Assembly: GCA_947467345.1 (NCBI GenBank) | Contig: CANIHD010000018.1 | Span: 1 to 64,000, forward strand | Length of the DNA stretch: 64,000 bases | Reading direction: 5' to 3' | Origin: Alphaproteobacteria bacterium | GTDB lineage: Bacteria; Pseudomonadota; Alphaproteobacteria; Micropepsales; Micropepsaceae | Shown: positions 44,141 through 53,688 of the stretch, piece by piece | Position numbering within the stretch: position 1 is the stretch's first letter | Layout of the letters: each line of letters starts with the position of its first letter | Made by a program: the position numbers and the translations under genes | Notes under the pieces: model-generated | Database searches by the model: none | Seen by the model: the letters and a program-made list of their open reading frames with translations, nothing else | What the model was told of the DNA's origin: nothing

Positions 44141-46048
44141 ATGAAGAACGCAGTTCGCGGTCGCGCGCTTATGGCGTGCGCAGCGCTCACGGTTTTGGGA
44201 TTTGCAGTGTCGGCTGACGCACAAGGCGAGGCCGCTGTGGTGATTCGCGGCGGCACCTTGATCGACGGCAATGGCGGCGCGCCTATCGCCAATTCCGTCA
44301 TCGTCATTCAAGGCAATCGAATCGCGGCAGCGGGACGCGCCAATGCGGTGCGCGTTCCGGCCGGCGCCCAAATCATCGACGCGACCGGCAAATGGATCGT
44401 TCCGGGCCTAGTCGACGCCAAGTCGAATTGGAATTGGCCCTATGGCGAGGCCTATCTGCGTTGGGGCGTAACCAGCGCGATGGTCACCGGCACGCGCAAC
44501 GATACTGGTATCGCCGATCGCGACGCGGTCAATCACGGCATCTACGCGGCGCCGCGTCTCTATCAAGGCTTCCTCAATCTTCGCGGCCCCGGCGCCGATG
44601 GAAAAAAGCCTGACACCTATGTGGCCGGCGACGGCAACCGCTTGGTGCGCGATGCCGAGAATGCGCGCGCGCAAGTTCGCTACAACATCGAATCCGGCGC
44701 CGATTTTATCGGCACCAATGACGGTGATGGCGATCCCGCGATCTTCGCGGCCATTTCTGACGAAGCACACAAGGCCGGCGTTGCCGTCGTCATGCGCTGT
44801 GTCGGGCCGCAGACGCGCGGCAAGGAGTGCGTGCTCGCGGGCGCCGACATCATGGTGCACACGGGCGAGATCGGGAATCAGATCGCGAAAGATCCGGCCA
44901 AGTGGGCGAATTATATCGCGTTGCCGCCCGATCCGTTCTGCGACATGGATGAGGCCAAGGAAAAGGAGATGATCCAATTCCTGCTGCAGCATCCGGGTAC
45001 GGCACTCGAGCCCGACATGATGGCGACGGACAGAGGTTTCCATTCGCAATGGAAGCGCGTGCAGCAGGAAGACGAAGAGTTCTTCAAGGATCCGGTGTTG
45101 CGGGCCTATTACCCGCTTTATCAAATGCAGCATACGCTCGACAACGTGCGCGATCCCTCAACTTACCTGACGCCGGCGCAACTTGAACTGCGTGCTTGCG
45201 GCTACAAAAACAAAGTGAAATTCCTGCACGATTACACGCAGGCCGGCGGCCATCTCGTCGCTGCTAGCGACATCTATCAGTCGCCGCCGGGTCTCGGCGT
45301 GCATCAGGAAATGGCGGCGTATCAAGAAGAAGTCGGCATGCCGCCGATGAAGGTGCTGCAATCAGGCACCAAATGGGTCGCCGATCACTTCAAGATTAAA
45401 GATATCGGTACCATCGAAGCAGGCAAATTCGCTGACATTCTCATCGTCGATGCCAATCCGCTTACCGACATCAACAATCTTCGCCAGATCAACATGGTGT
45501 TGAAAGACGGCAAGGTCGTTGATCGCAATTACCACGCCGATTACAAAGGCTGGCTGTTCTACAACAGCCCGCAGGAAACCGAATTCGGCCCTGTTGTCGA
45601 AGGCGGTCAATGGGCAGCGGCGCTGAAGCAGGCGACGTTCCGCCCCGGTGGCGGCGGCAACGCCAACATCACCGGCGCGCAGGCGCCGCAAGTGGTTGAA
45701 GATCCGTGGGCGTCGCCGACGCCGGGTGTGGAAACGATCATGCCGCACACGGTGATTCAGGGCAGCGCGGCACAGACGCTGGTCATTAGGGGCTTCAACT
45801 TCGTCAAACGCTCGGTCGTCTATGTCGACGACAAAGCCGTGCCCACGCAGGTGATCAGCCGCACGGAGTTACGCGCCACCGTCGATCAGGCATTGCTGAT
45901 GGCGGCGGGGAATAAGTCCATCGTGGTCAAGAACCCGCTTCCGCTGGATGCGCCGGAATGGGGTCCGAAATCGAACACCGCGCATTTGCTGGTGCCGTTC
46001 TCGTTCACGACCAAATGGTCCCAGAATAAGGACATGGTGAAATACTGA
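44141..46048 (+). CDS. Amidohydrolase-like protein with C-terminal IPT/TIG domain, paralogue 1
   Basis: Signal peptide (residues 1-27), composite amidohydrolase fold (28-465) and an IPT/TIG-like beta domain (about 530-620, 'MPHTVIQGS', 'GFNFVKRSVVYVDD', 'VISRTELRATV'). The fold resembles imidazolonepropionase-like amidohydrolases: opening 'GGTLIDGNGGAP', closing 'AGKFADILIVDANPL'. The first-strand metal motif HxH is absent ('PGLVDAKSNWNW'). The strand-4 lysine and strand-5 histidine positions read 'FIGTND' and 'MRCVG'. Only the strand-6 histidine (H240, 'VHTGEI') and strand-8 aspartate (D377, 'AASDI') remain. Secretion is clear; hydrolysis is doubtful. GGGAGGA lies 6 bases before the ATG. First of seven paralogues. 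Confidence 0.85.
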   Translation: MKNAVRGRALMACAALTVLGFAVSADAQGEAAVVIRGGTLIDGNGGAPIANSVIVIQGNRIAAAGRANAVRVPAGAQIIDATGKWIVPGLVDAKSNWNWPYGEAYLRWGVTSAMVTGTRNDTGIADRDAVNHGIYAAPRLYQGFLNLRGPGADGKKPDTYVAGDGNRLVRDAENARAQVRYNIESGADFIGTNDGDGDPAIFAAISDEAHKAGVAVVMRCVGPQTRGKECVLAGADIMVHTGEIGNQIAKDPAKWANYIALPPDPFCDMDEAKEKEMIQFLLQHPGTALEPDMMATDRGFHSQWKRVQQEDEEFFKDPVLRAYYPLYQMQHTLDNVRDPSTYLTPAQLELRACGYKNKVKFLHDYTQAGGHLVAASDIYQSPPGLGVHQEMAAYQEEVGMPPMKVLQSGTKWVADHFKIKDIGTIEAGKFADILIVDANPLTDINNLRQINMVLKDGKVVDRNYHADYKGWLFYNSPQETEFGPVVEGGQWAAALKQATFRPGGGGNANITGAQAPQVVEDPWASPTPGVETIMPHTVIQGSAAQTLVIRGFNFVKRSVVYVDDKAVPTQVISRTELRATVDQALLMAAGNKSIVVKNPLPLDAPEWGPKSNTAHLLVPFSFTTKWSQNKDMVKY

Positions 46049-46069
46049 GCAGAGAATCCGAGTGAAAGC

Positions 46070-46103
46070 GGGGGCGGGCGCCATGCGCCCGTCCCCTTTT
46101 TCT
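46070..46103 (+). terminator. Intrinsic terminator of paralogue 1
   Basis: GGGGGCGGGCGC-CAT-GCGCCCGTCCCC is followed by five T and a pyrimidine-rich run, a strong intrinsic terminator 22 bases past the stop. Confidence 0.85.
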
Positions 46104-46280
46104 TCTCCGGCAGGTAGGCGCAATTCTTTCACGGGCGCGTGAACGCGGGTACTGACTGTGCGTGATCCGGTTGGCGCGGCTGGAGCCATCAAAGGCAATG
46201 TGTCAGAATTGCCCCAGCGTTGGCGCCATCGGGGGGCAGTGCTATCACATACAGCGACAACAAATTCTTGGGAGAGTCAC

Positions 46281-48143
46281 ATGGCAAGAACGATTTTGCG
46301 CGCCGCGTTGATCGGCGGCGTAGCGCTCGCGTTTTCCGGCGCACCGATGTCGGTGGCGCAGCAGGAAGCTGCTCTGGTCATCCAGGGCGGCACACTTATT
46401 GACGGCAATGGCGGCGCACCAATTCCGAATGCCACCATCGTTATTCAGGGCAATCGTATTCTCGCGGCGGGCCGCAATGCACGCGTACCCGCAGGCGCGA
46501 CCATCATCAACGCGGCCGGAAAATTCATTGTTCCGGGATTGATCGACGCCAAAGGCAATTGGAATTGGAATTACGGCGAACCGAATCTGATCTGGGGCGT
46601 CACCAGCGTCATCGTCAGTGGCGGCCGCAGCAATCAAGGCTTTGCCGAACGCGACGCGATCAATCGCGGCATCTATCGCGGCCCACGCCTCTTTCAGACG
46701 GGCGTAACGCTCGCCGGCGCCGGACCGATGAACAACCGTCCCGACAATTATCGTCCGGGCGACGGCAACCGTATCATCAAGACGCCGGAAGATGCGGTCG
46801 CGCATGTGCGCACGATGGTTGAAGCCGGTGCCGATATCATCACGTTCCAAAACGGCGATGGATCGCTCGAAGCTCACCGCGCAGGCGTCGTTGAAGCGCA
46901 GCGTCTCGGCAAGGGAATCGATTTCCGCGCCATGGGTCCGCAAGTGCGCGCTAGCGAAGTCTGCGACATGGGCAAGGGCATCGTTTACGTTCATACCGGC
47001 AATGTTGGCGCGCAGATCGCCAAAGACCCGATGAAATGGGCGACCTATATCGGTCTTCCGCCAGATGCCTATTCCGACATGGACGAAGCCAAAGTCGGTC
47101 CCATGATTCAGAAGCTGGTTGCGTGCGATGCCTATCTTGAGCCGGACCTGATGGCGGCGGATCGTGGCTTCCACAAAAACTGGGCGCGCGTGCAACAGGA
47201 AGACCGCGAGTTTATGACCACGCTGCCGGCCTATTATCCGCAGCATTCCGCGCGCGGTGTCCTTGAGAACGTCAAGTCACCGAACACCTATTTGAACGCC
47301 GAGCAATTGCAGGTCCGGCAAACCGGCTTCAACAATCACATGTCGTTCCTGAAACGCTTCGTTGCAGCGGGCGGCAAGCTTGTCGCCGCTTCCGACGCGC
47401 CGCAAACCCATCCGGGTCTTGGCACACACCAGGAAGCGACCGCTATTGTCGAGGACGTGGGGCTGACGCCGATGCAAGGCCTCCAGTCGGCGACGTCATG
47501 GGTAGCTGACGGTTTCAAGCTTCCGGATGTCGGCCGCGTTCAGGCCGGCAAGTTTGCCGACATTTTGATCGTCAACGCCAACCCGTTGGCGGACATCAAG
47601 AACCTGCGCAACATCGACACCGTCATCAAGGACGGTAAGGTCGTCGATCGCCGTTATGACCAGAACTACAAAGGCAACATCTTCGCGGCGCGTCTCGACG
47701 ATGATTTCGGACTTTCGCTCGGCGGCGACGACTGGGCAGCTAAGAATAAAGAGGTCAATTGGAACGCCAATTCCCGTAACGGCGGCTTCGCCGGTGCCGG
47801 CGGTATTGATTCCGAGAAATCGCCGACACCGGGCATCGAGGCTTTTGCACCGCACACGGTCCTTCGCGGGAGTCCGGTCACGGTGGTGAAGCTGACAGGT
47901 TACAACTTCGTCACGGGCAGCAAAGCTTTCGTGGATGGCAATGAAGTGCCCGCGAAAGTCGTGAGCCGCACCGAAGTTGAAGTCAGTGTTCCGGCGAATT
48001 TGCTGGCGGAAGCTGGGCGTCGCGACATCGTCGTGCGCAATCCGAAGCCCTTGGTATCACCGGTTTGGGGCGATACGTCGAATATCGCGCATCTTCTCGT
48101 GCCGTATGAATTCACGAAAATCCTGCCGCAGCCGAAATGGTAA
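46281..48143 (+). CDS. Amidohydrolase-like protein with C-terminal IPT/TIG domain, paralogue 2
   Basis: This 620-residue paralogue has a signal peptide ending 'MSVAQQ'. The HxH site reads 'DAKGNWNW' (89-96). It belongs to a second subgroup with paralogues 4 and 7: strand 4 reads 'DIITFQNGDG' rather than DFIGTNDG, strand 5 'DFRAMGPQ', and strand 6 keeps a histidine in 'VYVHTGNV'. The strand-8 aspartate is in 'AASDAPQTHPGLGTHQE', the only member with a proline/histidine insertion variant there. The IPT-like end reads 'GYNFVTGSKAFVDGNEVP' and finishes 'YEFTKILPQPKW'. GGGAGAG precedes the ATG. Natural substrate unknown. Confidence 0.85.
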   Translation: MARTILRAALIGGVALAFSGAPMSVAQQEAALVIQGGTLIDGNGGAPIPNATIVIQGNRILAAGRNARVPAGATIINAAGKFIVPGLIDAKGNWNWNYGEPNLIWGVTSVIVSGGRSNQGFAERDAINRGIYRGPRLFQTGVTLAGAGPMNNRPDNYRPGDGNRIIKTPEDAVAHVRTMVEAGADIITFQNGDGSLEAHRAGVVEAQRLGKGIDFRAMGPQVRASEVCDMGKGIVYVHTGNVGAQIAKDPMKWATYIGLPPDAYSDMDEAKVGPMIQKLVACDAYLEPDLMAADRGFHKNWARVQQEDREFMTTLPAYYPQHSARGVLENVKSPNTYLNAEQLQVRQTGFNNHMSFLKRFVAAGGKLVAASDAPQTHPGLGTHQEATAIVEDVGLTPMQGLQSATSWVADGFKLPDVGRVQAGKFADILIVNANPLADIKNLRNIDTVIKDGKVVDRRYDQNYKGNIFAARLDDDFGLSLGGDDWAAKNKEVNWNANSRNGGFAGAGGIDSEKSPTPGIEAFAPHTVLRGSPVTVVKLTGYNFVTGSKAFVDGNEVPAKVVSRTEVEVSVPANLLAEAGRRDIVVRNPKPLVSPVWGDTSNIAHLLVPYEFTKILPQPKW

Positions 48144-48183
48144 TCGGCGAGCGCTGATTTCAAATTGTAGCGAAGTGTACCGG

Positions 48184-48219
48184 ATGACGGCGAGGGTTCT
48201 TCCTTGCCGTCATTTTTTT
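48184..48219 (+). terminator. Intrinsic terminator of paralogue 2
   Basis: ATGACGGCGAGG pairs with CCTTGCCGTCAT around a short loop, followed by seven T. It lies about 40 bases past the stop. Confidence 0.85.
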
Positions 48220-48344
48220 GCATTGCACTCTCAGGATCGGCGCTAGAGCGCGCACTCGTCCTATGTCATATAGGCGCCAGACACCGCTGGGGGGTGTTCC
48301 CACACATCGAACGCTGCCACCGGACGTCCTAGGGAGGATTTCTA

Positions 48345-50162
48345 ATGAAAAGAATTTTGCTTGCATGCACGGCGATAGGCGGCATTGCGCTGCTGACGTC
48401 GAGCCTGCCGACGCAGGTGAACGGCGCTGCCGCGCAAGGGCAAGCGCTTGTTATTCAGGGAGGCACGCTGATCGACGGTAATGGCGGCGCGCCTGTCGCC
48501 AATTCCGTCATTGTTATTCAGGGCAATCAGATTACCGCCGCCGGCCCGGCAGCGCAGGTGCAAATTCCCGCGGGCGCGCAGATCGTCAACGCGCAGGGGA
48601 AATTCGTTCTTCCCGGTCTGTGGGACTGCCAGCAAAACTTCTCGTGGTTCTATTCTGAACCGCAATTGAATCAGGGCGTCACGTCGGGCTGCGATATCGG
48701 CAACGGCGATGAATTGTCCATCGTGCATCGCGATGCGGTGAACCGCGGCAAGATTCTCGGCTCACGCACCTGGATCGGCGTTGCCCATCTGGGTGGCGCG
48801 GATCCGTCCGAATTGACGGGTTGGGAAACACCGCTCCAGACGCGTCTGATTCCGAAGACTGTCGAGGAAACCCGCACTGTCGCGACGCGCCTGCTCGATG
48901 CAGGCACCGACATCGTCATGTTCCATGACGGCAATAATTTCACGCCGGACATGGTGAAAGCAGGCTGCGACGTCGCGCATGCTCGCAATAAACCGTGCTC
49001 GCAACGCACCGGTGGCCGCATGCCGCCAGCGGTTGGCGCGGCGGCCGGCATCGACATCATCCCGCATTCGTCGGGCATCGGCGCCGCCGTGCAGCGCGAT
49101 GGTTTGATGATCATGGGCGGCGACGCTGATCGTTATGCCGATATGGACGACGCTAAGGCGCGCGCTTTGATTGACATTCTCATCCGCGAAGACGTTCATC
49201 CGGTTCCGAACATCATCCATATCTTCCCGACCTATCCGAAGGACTGGGCGCGCATGTATGGCGAAGTCCAGAAAGCGATGACCGATCCGGGCCTGAGGGC
49301 TTACTACCCGAAGGAGTTTTACGAAGAGATGACCCTGTCTCGCACGCGCTATGACCAAGGCGCGGTGCGCGAACGTCGTCAGCGTTCCTATATGAACATG
49401 ATCAAATTCCACAAAATGCTGATCGATGCGGGTGGCAAGCCGCTGATTGGCGGCGACACAAACGGCACCAAGGTTGCCGGCTATGTCGTCCATGAAGAGA
49501 TGGAGATCTGGCAGGAAGGCGGCATTCAGCCGATGCAGATCATCATGGCGGCCACCAAATGGGTGGCGGATGCCATGAAGGTCGGTGATCGCTACGGCAC
49601 CATCGCGCCGGGGAAAGTCGCCGACATCATCGTGGTCAACGCGAATCCGCTGCAGGACATCGCGAATCTGCGGCAGATCGACACTGTCGTCTTCGACGGG
49701 AAGGTCATCGATCGCGGTTATCACGCGTGGTACGAAACGCCGTTCGGCGGTGTTGTCGACAATATCCGCGCGGTCGAAGACCTGCCGTGGGTGAAACAGC
49801 TGCGTGCGGAATATCCGGCGCCCAATAATCCGGGCGGCGCGAACGCTCCGGACCCGGGTGAATCACCGCAACCGGGCATCATGACCATGACACCGGTTAT
49901 GATCACGCAAGGCGATCCGACAACCACGCTGCGCCTACAGGCCTTCAATCACGTCGCGCGTTCGCGCGTGTTGTTTGACGGTTTGTCGGTGCCATGGCGG
50001 CGCATCAATGCCAACGAGATCGAGGTTACGCTCGACGAAAACCTTCTGCGCCGCGCCGGTCGCTTCGACATCGTCATTGCCAATCCGGCGCCGCTTACGG
50101 CGCCGAAATGGGGCAATGGCGTATCCAATAAAGCGCATCTCATTGTGAATTATCGCTACTGA
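48345..50162 (+). CDS. Amidohydrolase-like protein with C-terminal IPT/TIG domain, paralogue 3 (divergent)
   Basis: This 605-residue member is the most divergent of the array. The first-strand site is 'WDCQQNFSW' (93-101) with cysteine and glutamines. Strand 4 reads 'DIVMFHDGNNF', the strand-5 region 'PCSQRTGGRMPP', and the retained strand-6 histidine is in 'IDIIPHSSG'. The strand-8 aspartate appears as 'IGGDTNGTKVAGYVVHEEM', lacking the PPGLG motif of the others. The IPT-like domain ('AFNHVARSRVLFDGLSVP') is present but shorter, ending in 'HLIVNYRY'. AGGGAGGA lies before the ATG. The signal peptide covers residues 1-30. It may represent a third function within the array. Confidence 0.85.
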   Translation: MKRILLACTAIGGIALLTSSLPTQVNGAAAQGQALVIQGGTLIDGNGGAPVANSVIVIQGNQITAAGPAAQVQIPAGAQIVNAQGKFVLPGLWDCQQNFSWFYSEPQLNQGVTSGCDIGNGDELSIVHRDAVNRGKILGSRTWIGVAHLGGADPSELTGWETPLQTRLIPKTVEETRTVATRLLDAGTDIVMFHDGNNFTPDMVKAGCDVAHARNKPCSQRTGGRMPPAVGAAAGIDIIPHSSGIGAAVQRDGLMIMGGDADRYADMDDAKARALIDILIREDVHPVPNIIHIFPTYPKDWARMYGEVQKAMTDPGLRAYYPKEFYEEMTLSRTRYDQGAVRERRQRSYMNMIKFHKMLIDAGGKPLIGGDTNGTKVAGYVVHEEMEIWQEGGIQPMQIIMAATKWVADAMKVGDRYGTIAPGKVADIIVVNANPLQDIANLRQIDTVVFDGKVIDRGYHAWYETPFGGVVDNIRAVEDLPWVKQLRAEYPAPNNPGGANAPDPGESPQPGIMTMTPVMITQGDPTTTLRLQAFNHVARSRVLFDGLSVPWRRINANEIEVTLDENLLRRAGRFDIVIANPAPLTAPKWGNGVSNKAHLIVNYRY

Positions 50163-50187
50163 GATTTGCGCCTGCGTAAGTAAAGAG

Positions 50188-50220
50188 CCCACGGCGAGCG
50201 CTCGCCGTGGGTTTCTTTTT
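50188..50220 (+). terminator. Intrinsic terminator of paralogue 3
   Basis: CCCACGGCGAGC is directly followed by its complement GCTCGCCGTGGG and then TTTCTTTTT, a perfect 12 bp stem. Confidence 0.88.
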
Positions 50221-50295
50221 GGGCGTATTTTCTTTTCGTAGAAGTTAGTACGAAGGCGGCCTCGGATGCCGTAAAGTGCCGGCAGAGGGAATGTC

Positions 50296-50856
50296 ATGCG
50301 CCGTATCGCTTTTACCGCCGCCGCTGTGTTCGCGTTGTTTGCGCCGCCCTTAGCCGCGCAAGAACATGAGCCTCTGGAATGGCAGGAATATGCCTATCCC
50401 GAACTCGGGATCGCGAAGGAATTTCCTGCTTCGCCGCAACGCCAGACGGGAAAATATCAGACTGAAGTAGTGGGCGAAAACGCTGTGCCATCGGTTGTTT
50501 ACTTCGTCGATTTCGGCGATCTGATATTTCAAATGACGGTGGTGGATTTGCGCGCGCCCGAACATGTACTGCGCGCGGCGAATATTTTGGCGGAATGCAT
50601 CTTTTTAGCGGAATCCGCCGGTCTCCCGCTGGCCAACCTTCCGTTGGATGTCAAGGACGACACGCAATTCGGCGTTCATGGCCGGGTCGTCAGCGTCGAT
50701 CTGAATTACAATCTTGGCGTGCGGCAGACGGCATGCCTGCACAAAGATGGCCGACTCTACAAAATGGAAGCGACGATGGTGCATCCGGAAGAGGAGGACG
50801 GCGAAGCTATTGCGCGATTCGTAACCTCGCAGCGTTTCGAACTCAGGAAGCCTTAG
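50296..50856 (+). CDS. Secreted protein of unknown function, small pair member A
   Basis: The 186-residue protein has a signal peptide (residues 1-20, 'APPLAAQE') and a mature alpha/beta domain with no family I recognise. It shares with the next gene the blocks 'GIAKEFPASPQRQTGKYQT', 'FQMTVVDLRA', 'AECIFLAESAGLPLA' and 'TACLHKDGRLYKMEATMVHP'. Two cysteines (near residues 98 and 146) are conserved in the pair and could form a disulfide. It begins 133 bases after amidohydrolase paralogue 3, beyond that gene's terminator, and is separated by 4 bases from pair member B. Its place inside the amidohydrolase array suggests a related periplasmic role, by position only. Confidence 0.75.
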   Translation: MRRIAFTAAAVFALFAPPLAAQEHEPLEWQEYAYPELGIAKEFPASPQRQTGKYQTEVVGENAVPSVVYFVDFGDLIFQMTVVDLRAPEHVLRAANILAECIFLAESAGLPLANLPLDVKDDTQFGVHGRVVSVDLNYNLGVRQTACLHKDGRLYKMEATMVHPEEEDGEAIARFVTSQRFELRKP

Positions 50857-50860
50857 CGTG

Positions 50861-51418
50861 ATGCGTCCGGCAGGATTCCTTGTTGCGTTGCTACTCGCGG
50901 CTTTCGCCGCGGCGCCTGCTTCGGCGGCGTTCCAGTATTATGTGTTTCGCGAATTTGGCGTTGCTAAGGAGTTTCCGCTCGAACCGACACGGCGCGAGGC
51001 GGAGTACCGCACTCCGCTTTTGGGGCGCGCCGTTCCGGCGACGATCTTCGAGACGACAGAAGACAATATGGTCTATCGCTTCACGGTCGCGGATATGCGC
51101 GCCGTCGATCTGGTCGCGCGCAGCGCCGGCCTCTACGCTGAATGCATCGCCATGGCGGAAGCGGAAGGCAAAGTCCTTGCCCGCATGCCGCAGCGCGTCG
51201 AAGACGGAACGGCCTTTCGGGTCTATGGCCAGCTCACCAGTGTCGATCTCGCTGAGGCGGGCGGGCGCAAGCAAACCAATTGTTTTCTCAACAAAGGTTG
51301 GCTCTACAAAGTCGAATCGATTGTCTTGCCAGCCCGTGGCGAGCCCAATGCAGCGGCAGCATTACGCTTTTCCACATCCTTGCGCTTTCGAATCGATCAG
51401 GCCCCAGACAGTCCTTAG
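50861..51418 (+). CDS. Secreted protein of unknown function, small pair member B
   Basis: This 185-residue protein is a clear paralogue of the preceding gene: after a signal peptide ('AAAPASAAF') come 'FGVAKEFPLEPTRREAEYRT', 'YRFTVADMRAVD', 'AECIAMAEAEGKVLA' and 'TNCFLNKGWLYKVESIVLP', with the same two cysteines. Similarity is moderate, so the duplication is old. A GTG three bases upstream is an alternative start. The pair is probably one operon (4-base gap). No intrinsic terminator is visible after it before amidohydrolase paralogue 4, 180 bases downstream. Confidence 0.75.
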   Translation: MRPAGFLVALLLAAFAAAPASAAFQYYVFREFGVAKEFPLEPTRREAEYRTPLLGRAVPATIFETTEDNMVYRFTVADMRAVDLVARSAGLYAECIAMAEAEGKVLARMPQRVEDGTAFRVYGQLTSVDLAEAGGRKQTNCFLNKGWLYKVESIVLPARGEPNAAAALRFSTSLRFRIDQAPDSP

Positions 51419-51598
51419 GCGGCGCATCTGTTTCATGCTGCTAGTGCGAAGACGGTTCGCCAATTGTCGCGTGATTGACATAGTTGCCGGAAGATTGCCG
51501 CGCGTCTGATGGCGCGGCGCTTTCGGTCCCGCGCAAGCTGTGCGAAAAGAGCGGCTTGGACGCTTGGGAAGCGGAACCAAAAAATCTGGGAGGATTAA

Positions 51599-53497
51599 AT
51601 GAAGACGAAGCTCTTGCGGACGTCGCTTGTCTCGTGCGCGGCACTCATTGCCGTCGGCGCGGCATTGCCGGTCGGCGCACAGCAAGGCCAGGCGCAAGCC
51701 GTGGTCATTCAAGGCGGCACGCTGATTGACGGCAATGGCGGCGCGCCCGTCGCGAATTCCGTCATTGTCATTCAGGGCAATCGCATTACCGCTGTCGGCA
51801 GAGCGGGCGCGGTGCAGGTCCCCGCCGGTGCGCAAGTCATCAACGCAGCTGGCAAATGGGTTTTGCCGGGATTGTTCGACGCCAAGGCGAACTGGAACTG
51901 GATGTATGGTGAAGCTTTCCTGCACTACGGCGTTACAAGCGCCATCGTCAGCGGCGGCCGCAACAATACCGGCTCCGCGGTGCGAGATGCCATCAATCAT
52001 GGCGTCTTCGCGGGACCGCGTCAGTTCCATGCGCTGGTGACCATCAACGGTCCGGGCCCGATGCGCGACCGCGCCGACAATTACCGGCCTGGTGACGGAA
52101 CGCGGGTCATCAAGACGGGTGAAGAGGGTGTCGCGCATGTCCGCGCCATGGTGGACGCTGGCGCCGATATCATCACCTTCCAGAATGGCGACGGTCCGCC
52201 CGACGTGTTTCGTCCGGCAGTCGAAGAAGCCCAGCGCCTCGGCAAGGGCATCGACTTCCGTTCCATGGGTCCGCAAACGCGCATCAGCGAAGTTTGCGAA
52301 ATGGGTAAGGGCATCGTGTTCGTGCACACCGGCAATGTCGGCACGCAGATCGCGAAAGACCCGGCGAAATGGGCGACCTATATCGCGCTGCCGCCGGATG
52401 CCTATTCCGATATGGATGAAGCCAAGATCGCTCCGATGATCCAGAAGCTTCGCGGCTGCGATGCCTATCTGGAACCCGATCTGATGGCGACGGCGCGCGG
52501 CTTCCACAAGAATTGGAAGCGCGTGCAGCAGGAAGCGCGGGACGTTTTCCAGGATAAGGAGATGATGAAATATTATCCCGAGTACGCAATCCGCGATCTC
52601 TGGGAAAATGTTCAATCCCCTGAGGAATATCTGACGCCGGCGCAAATTCAAGTTCGCGCTGCGGGCTTCAAGAACCAGATGGTCTTCCTGAAGCGCTATC
52701 TCGATGCGGGCGGCAAGTTCGTTGCGGCATCGGACATTACGCAAACGCCGCCGGGACTTGGCGTGCACCAGGAAATGACGGCGATGGTGGAAGATGTCGG
52801 CATGACCCCGATGCAAGCCATCATGGCTGGCACGAGTTGGGTTGCGGACGGCTTCAAGATTCCGGATGTCGGCCGCGTTGCGCCCGGCAAGTTCGCGGAT
52901 ATTTTAATCGTCAGTGCAGATCCTCTGGCCAACATCCACAATCTCCGCCAGGTCGACACGGTTCTGAAGGACGGCAAGGTCGTGGACCGCGGATATCATT
53001 CGTGGTTTGCAGCTCATATGTTCGAACTGACCGACACCGACGACGATACGGTGGTGGCGGCTCCGCAATGGGCGGCGGCTTTGAAGCAGGCGACATTCCG
53101 CCCCGCCGGCGGCGGCAATGTGAATGTGCAGGGTGCGGCCGCTCCGCCGCCTCCGGTTACGACGCCGTTTAATTCGCCGACGCCGGGTATTGAGAAGTTC
53201 ATGCCGCACACGGTTCTGCGTGGCACGGGCGACACGGTCATTACGGTGACGGGCTTCAACTTCACCACCGAAACGCGCGGCTTCTACGATAATTTCGCGG
53301 TACCGACACAGATCGTGTCACGTACGGAAGCGCGGCTTACAATCTCGCAAAATCTTCTGGCGCGGGCGGGCAGGTTCGAGATCGTCATGAAAAACCCGGA
53401 ACCTCTAGCAAATCCGGAGTGGGGCGCGGCCTCGAACAAGGCCTATCTTCTGGTTCCGTTCGAATACACGAAGTTGCTGCCGCAACCGCGCTGGTAG
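51599..53497 (+). CDS. Amidohydrolase-like protein with C-terminal IPT/TIG domain, paralogue 4
   Basis: This 632-residue member belongs with paralogues 2 and 7. The first-strand site is 'FDAKANWNW' (94-102), strand 4 'DIITFQNGDGPP', strand 5 'DFRSMGPQTR', strand 6 'VFVHTGNV', and strand 8 'AASDITQTPPGLGVHQEM'. An inserted acidic stretch 'ELTDTDDDTVV' follows the amidohydrolase core, and a proline-rich linker ('AAAPPPPVTTPFNSP') leads to the IPT-like domain ('MPHTVLRGTGDTVITVTGFN'). It ends 'EYTKLLPQPRW'. GGGAGGA is positioned before the ATG. The signal peptide ends 'LPVGAQQ'. Confidence 0.85.
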   Translation: MKTKLLRTSLVSCAALIAVGAALPVGAQQGQAQAVVIQGGTLIDGNGGAPVANSVIVIQGNRITAVGRAGAVQVPAGAQVINAAGKWVLPGLFDAKANWNWMYGEAFLHYGVTSAIVSGGRNNTGSAVRDAINHGVFAGPRQFHALVTINGPGPMRDRADNYRPGDGTRVIKTGEEGVAHVRAMVDAGADIITFQNGDGPPDVFRPAVEEAQRLGKGIDFRSMGPQTRISEVCEMGKGIVFVHTGNVGTQIAKDPAKWATYIALPPDAYSDMDEAKIAPMIQKLRGCDAYLEPDLMATARGFHKNWKRVQQEARDVFQDKEMMKYYPEYAIRDLWENVQSPEEYLTPAQIQVRAAGFKNQMVFLKRYLDAGGKFVAASDITQTPPGLGVHQEMTAMVEDVGMTPMQAIMAGTSWVADGFKIPDVGRVAPGKFADILIVSADPLANIHNLRQVDTVLKDGKVVDRGYHSWFAAHMFELTDTDDDTVVAAPQWAAALKQATFRPAGGGNVNVQGAAAPPPPVTTPFNSPTPGIEKFMPHTVLRGTGDTVITVTGFNFTTETRGFYDNFAVPTQIVSRTEARLTISQNLLARAGRFEIVMKNPEPLANPEWGAASNKAYLLVPFEYTKLLPQPRW

Positions 53498-53543
53498 CCT
53501 ACATAAGCGGCAAAAGTCGCATCGAGATGTAACGAGAAATATC

Positions 53544-53576
53544 ACGCGGCCGGGTCCTCCCGGCCGCGTTTTTCTT
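53544..53576 (+). terminator. Intrinsic terminator of paralogue 4
   Basis: ACGCGGCCGGG-TCCT-CCCGGCCGCGT is followed by a T-rich run (TTTTCTT). Confidence 0.87.
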
Positions 53577-53688
53577 AGCATTCGAAGCTCACGTCCCTTT
53601 AGCGCAATGAGCGCCTGTGCCAAGATTACTGCCGGCGGGCACGCAATTTCGTGATTGCGAAAAAGACCTGCCTACGGGGAGAACAATC

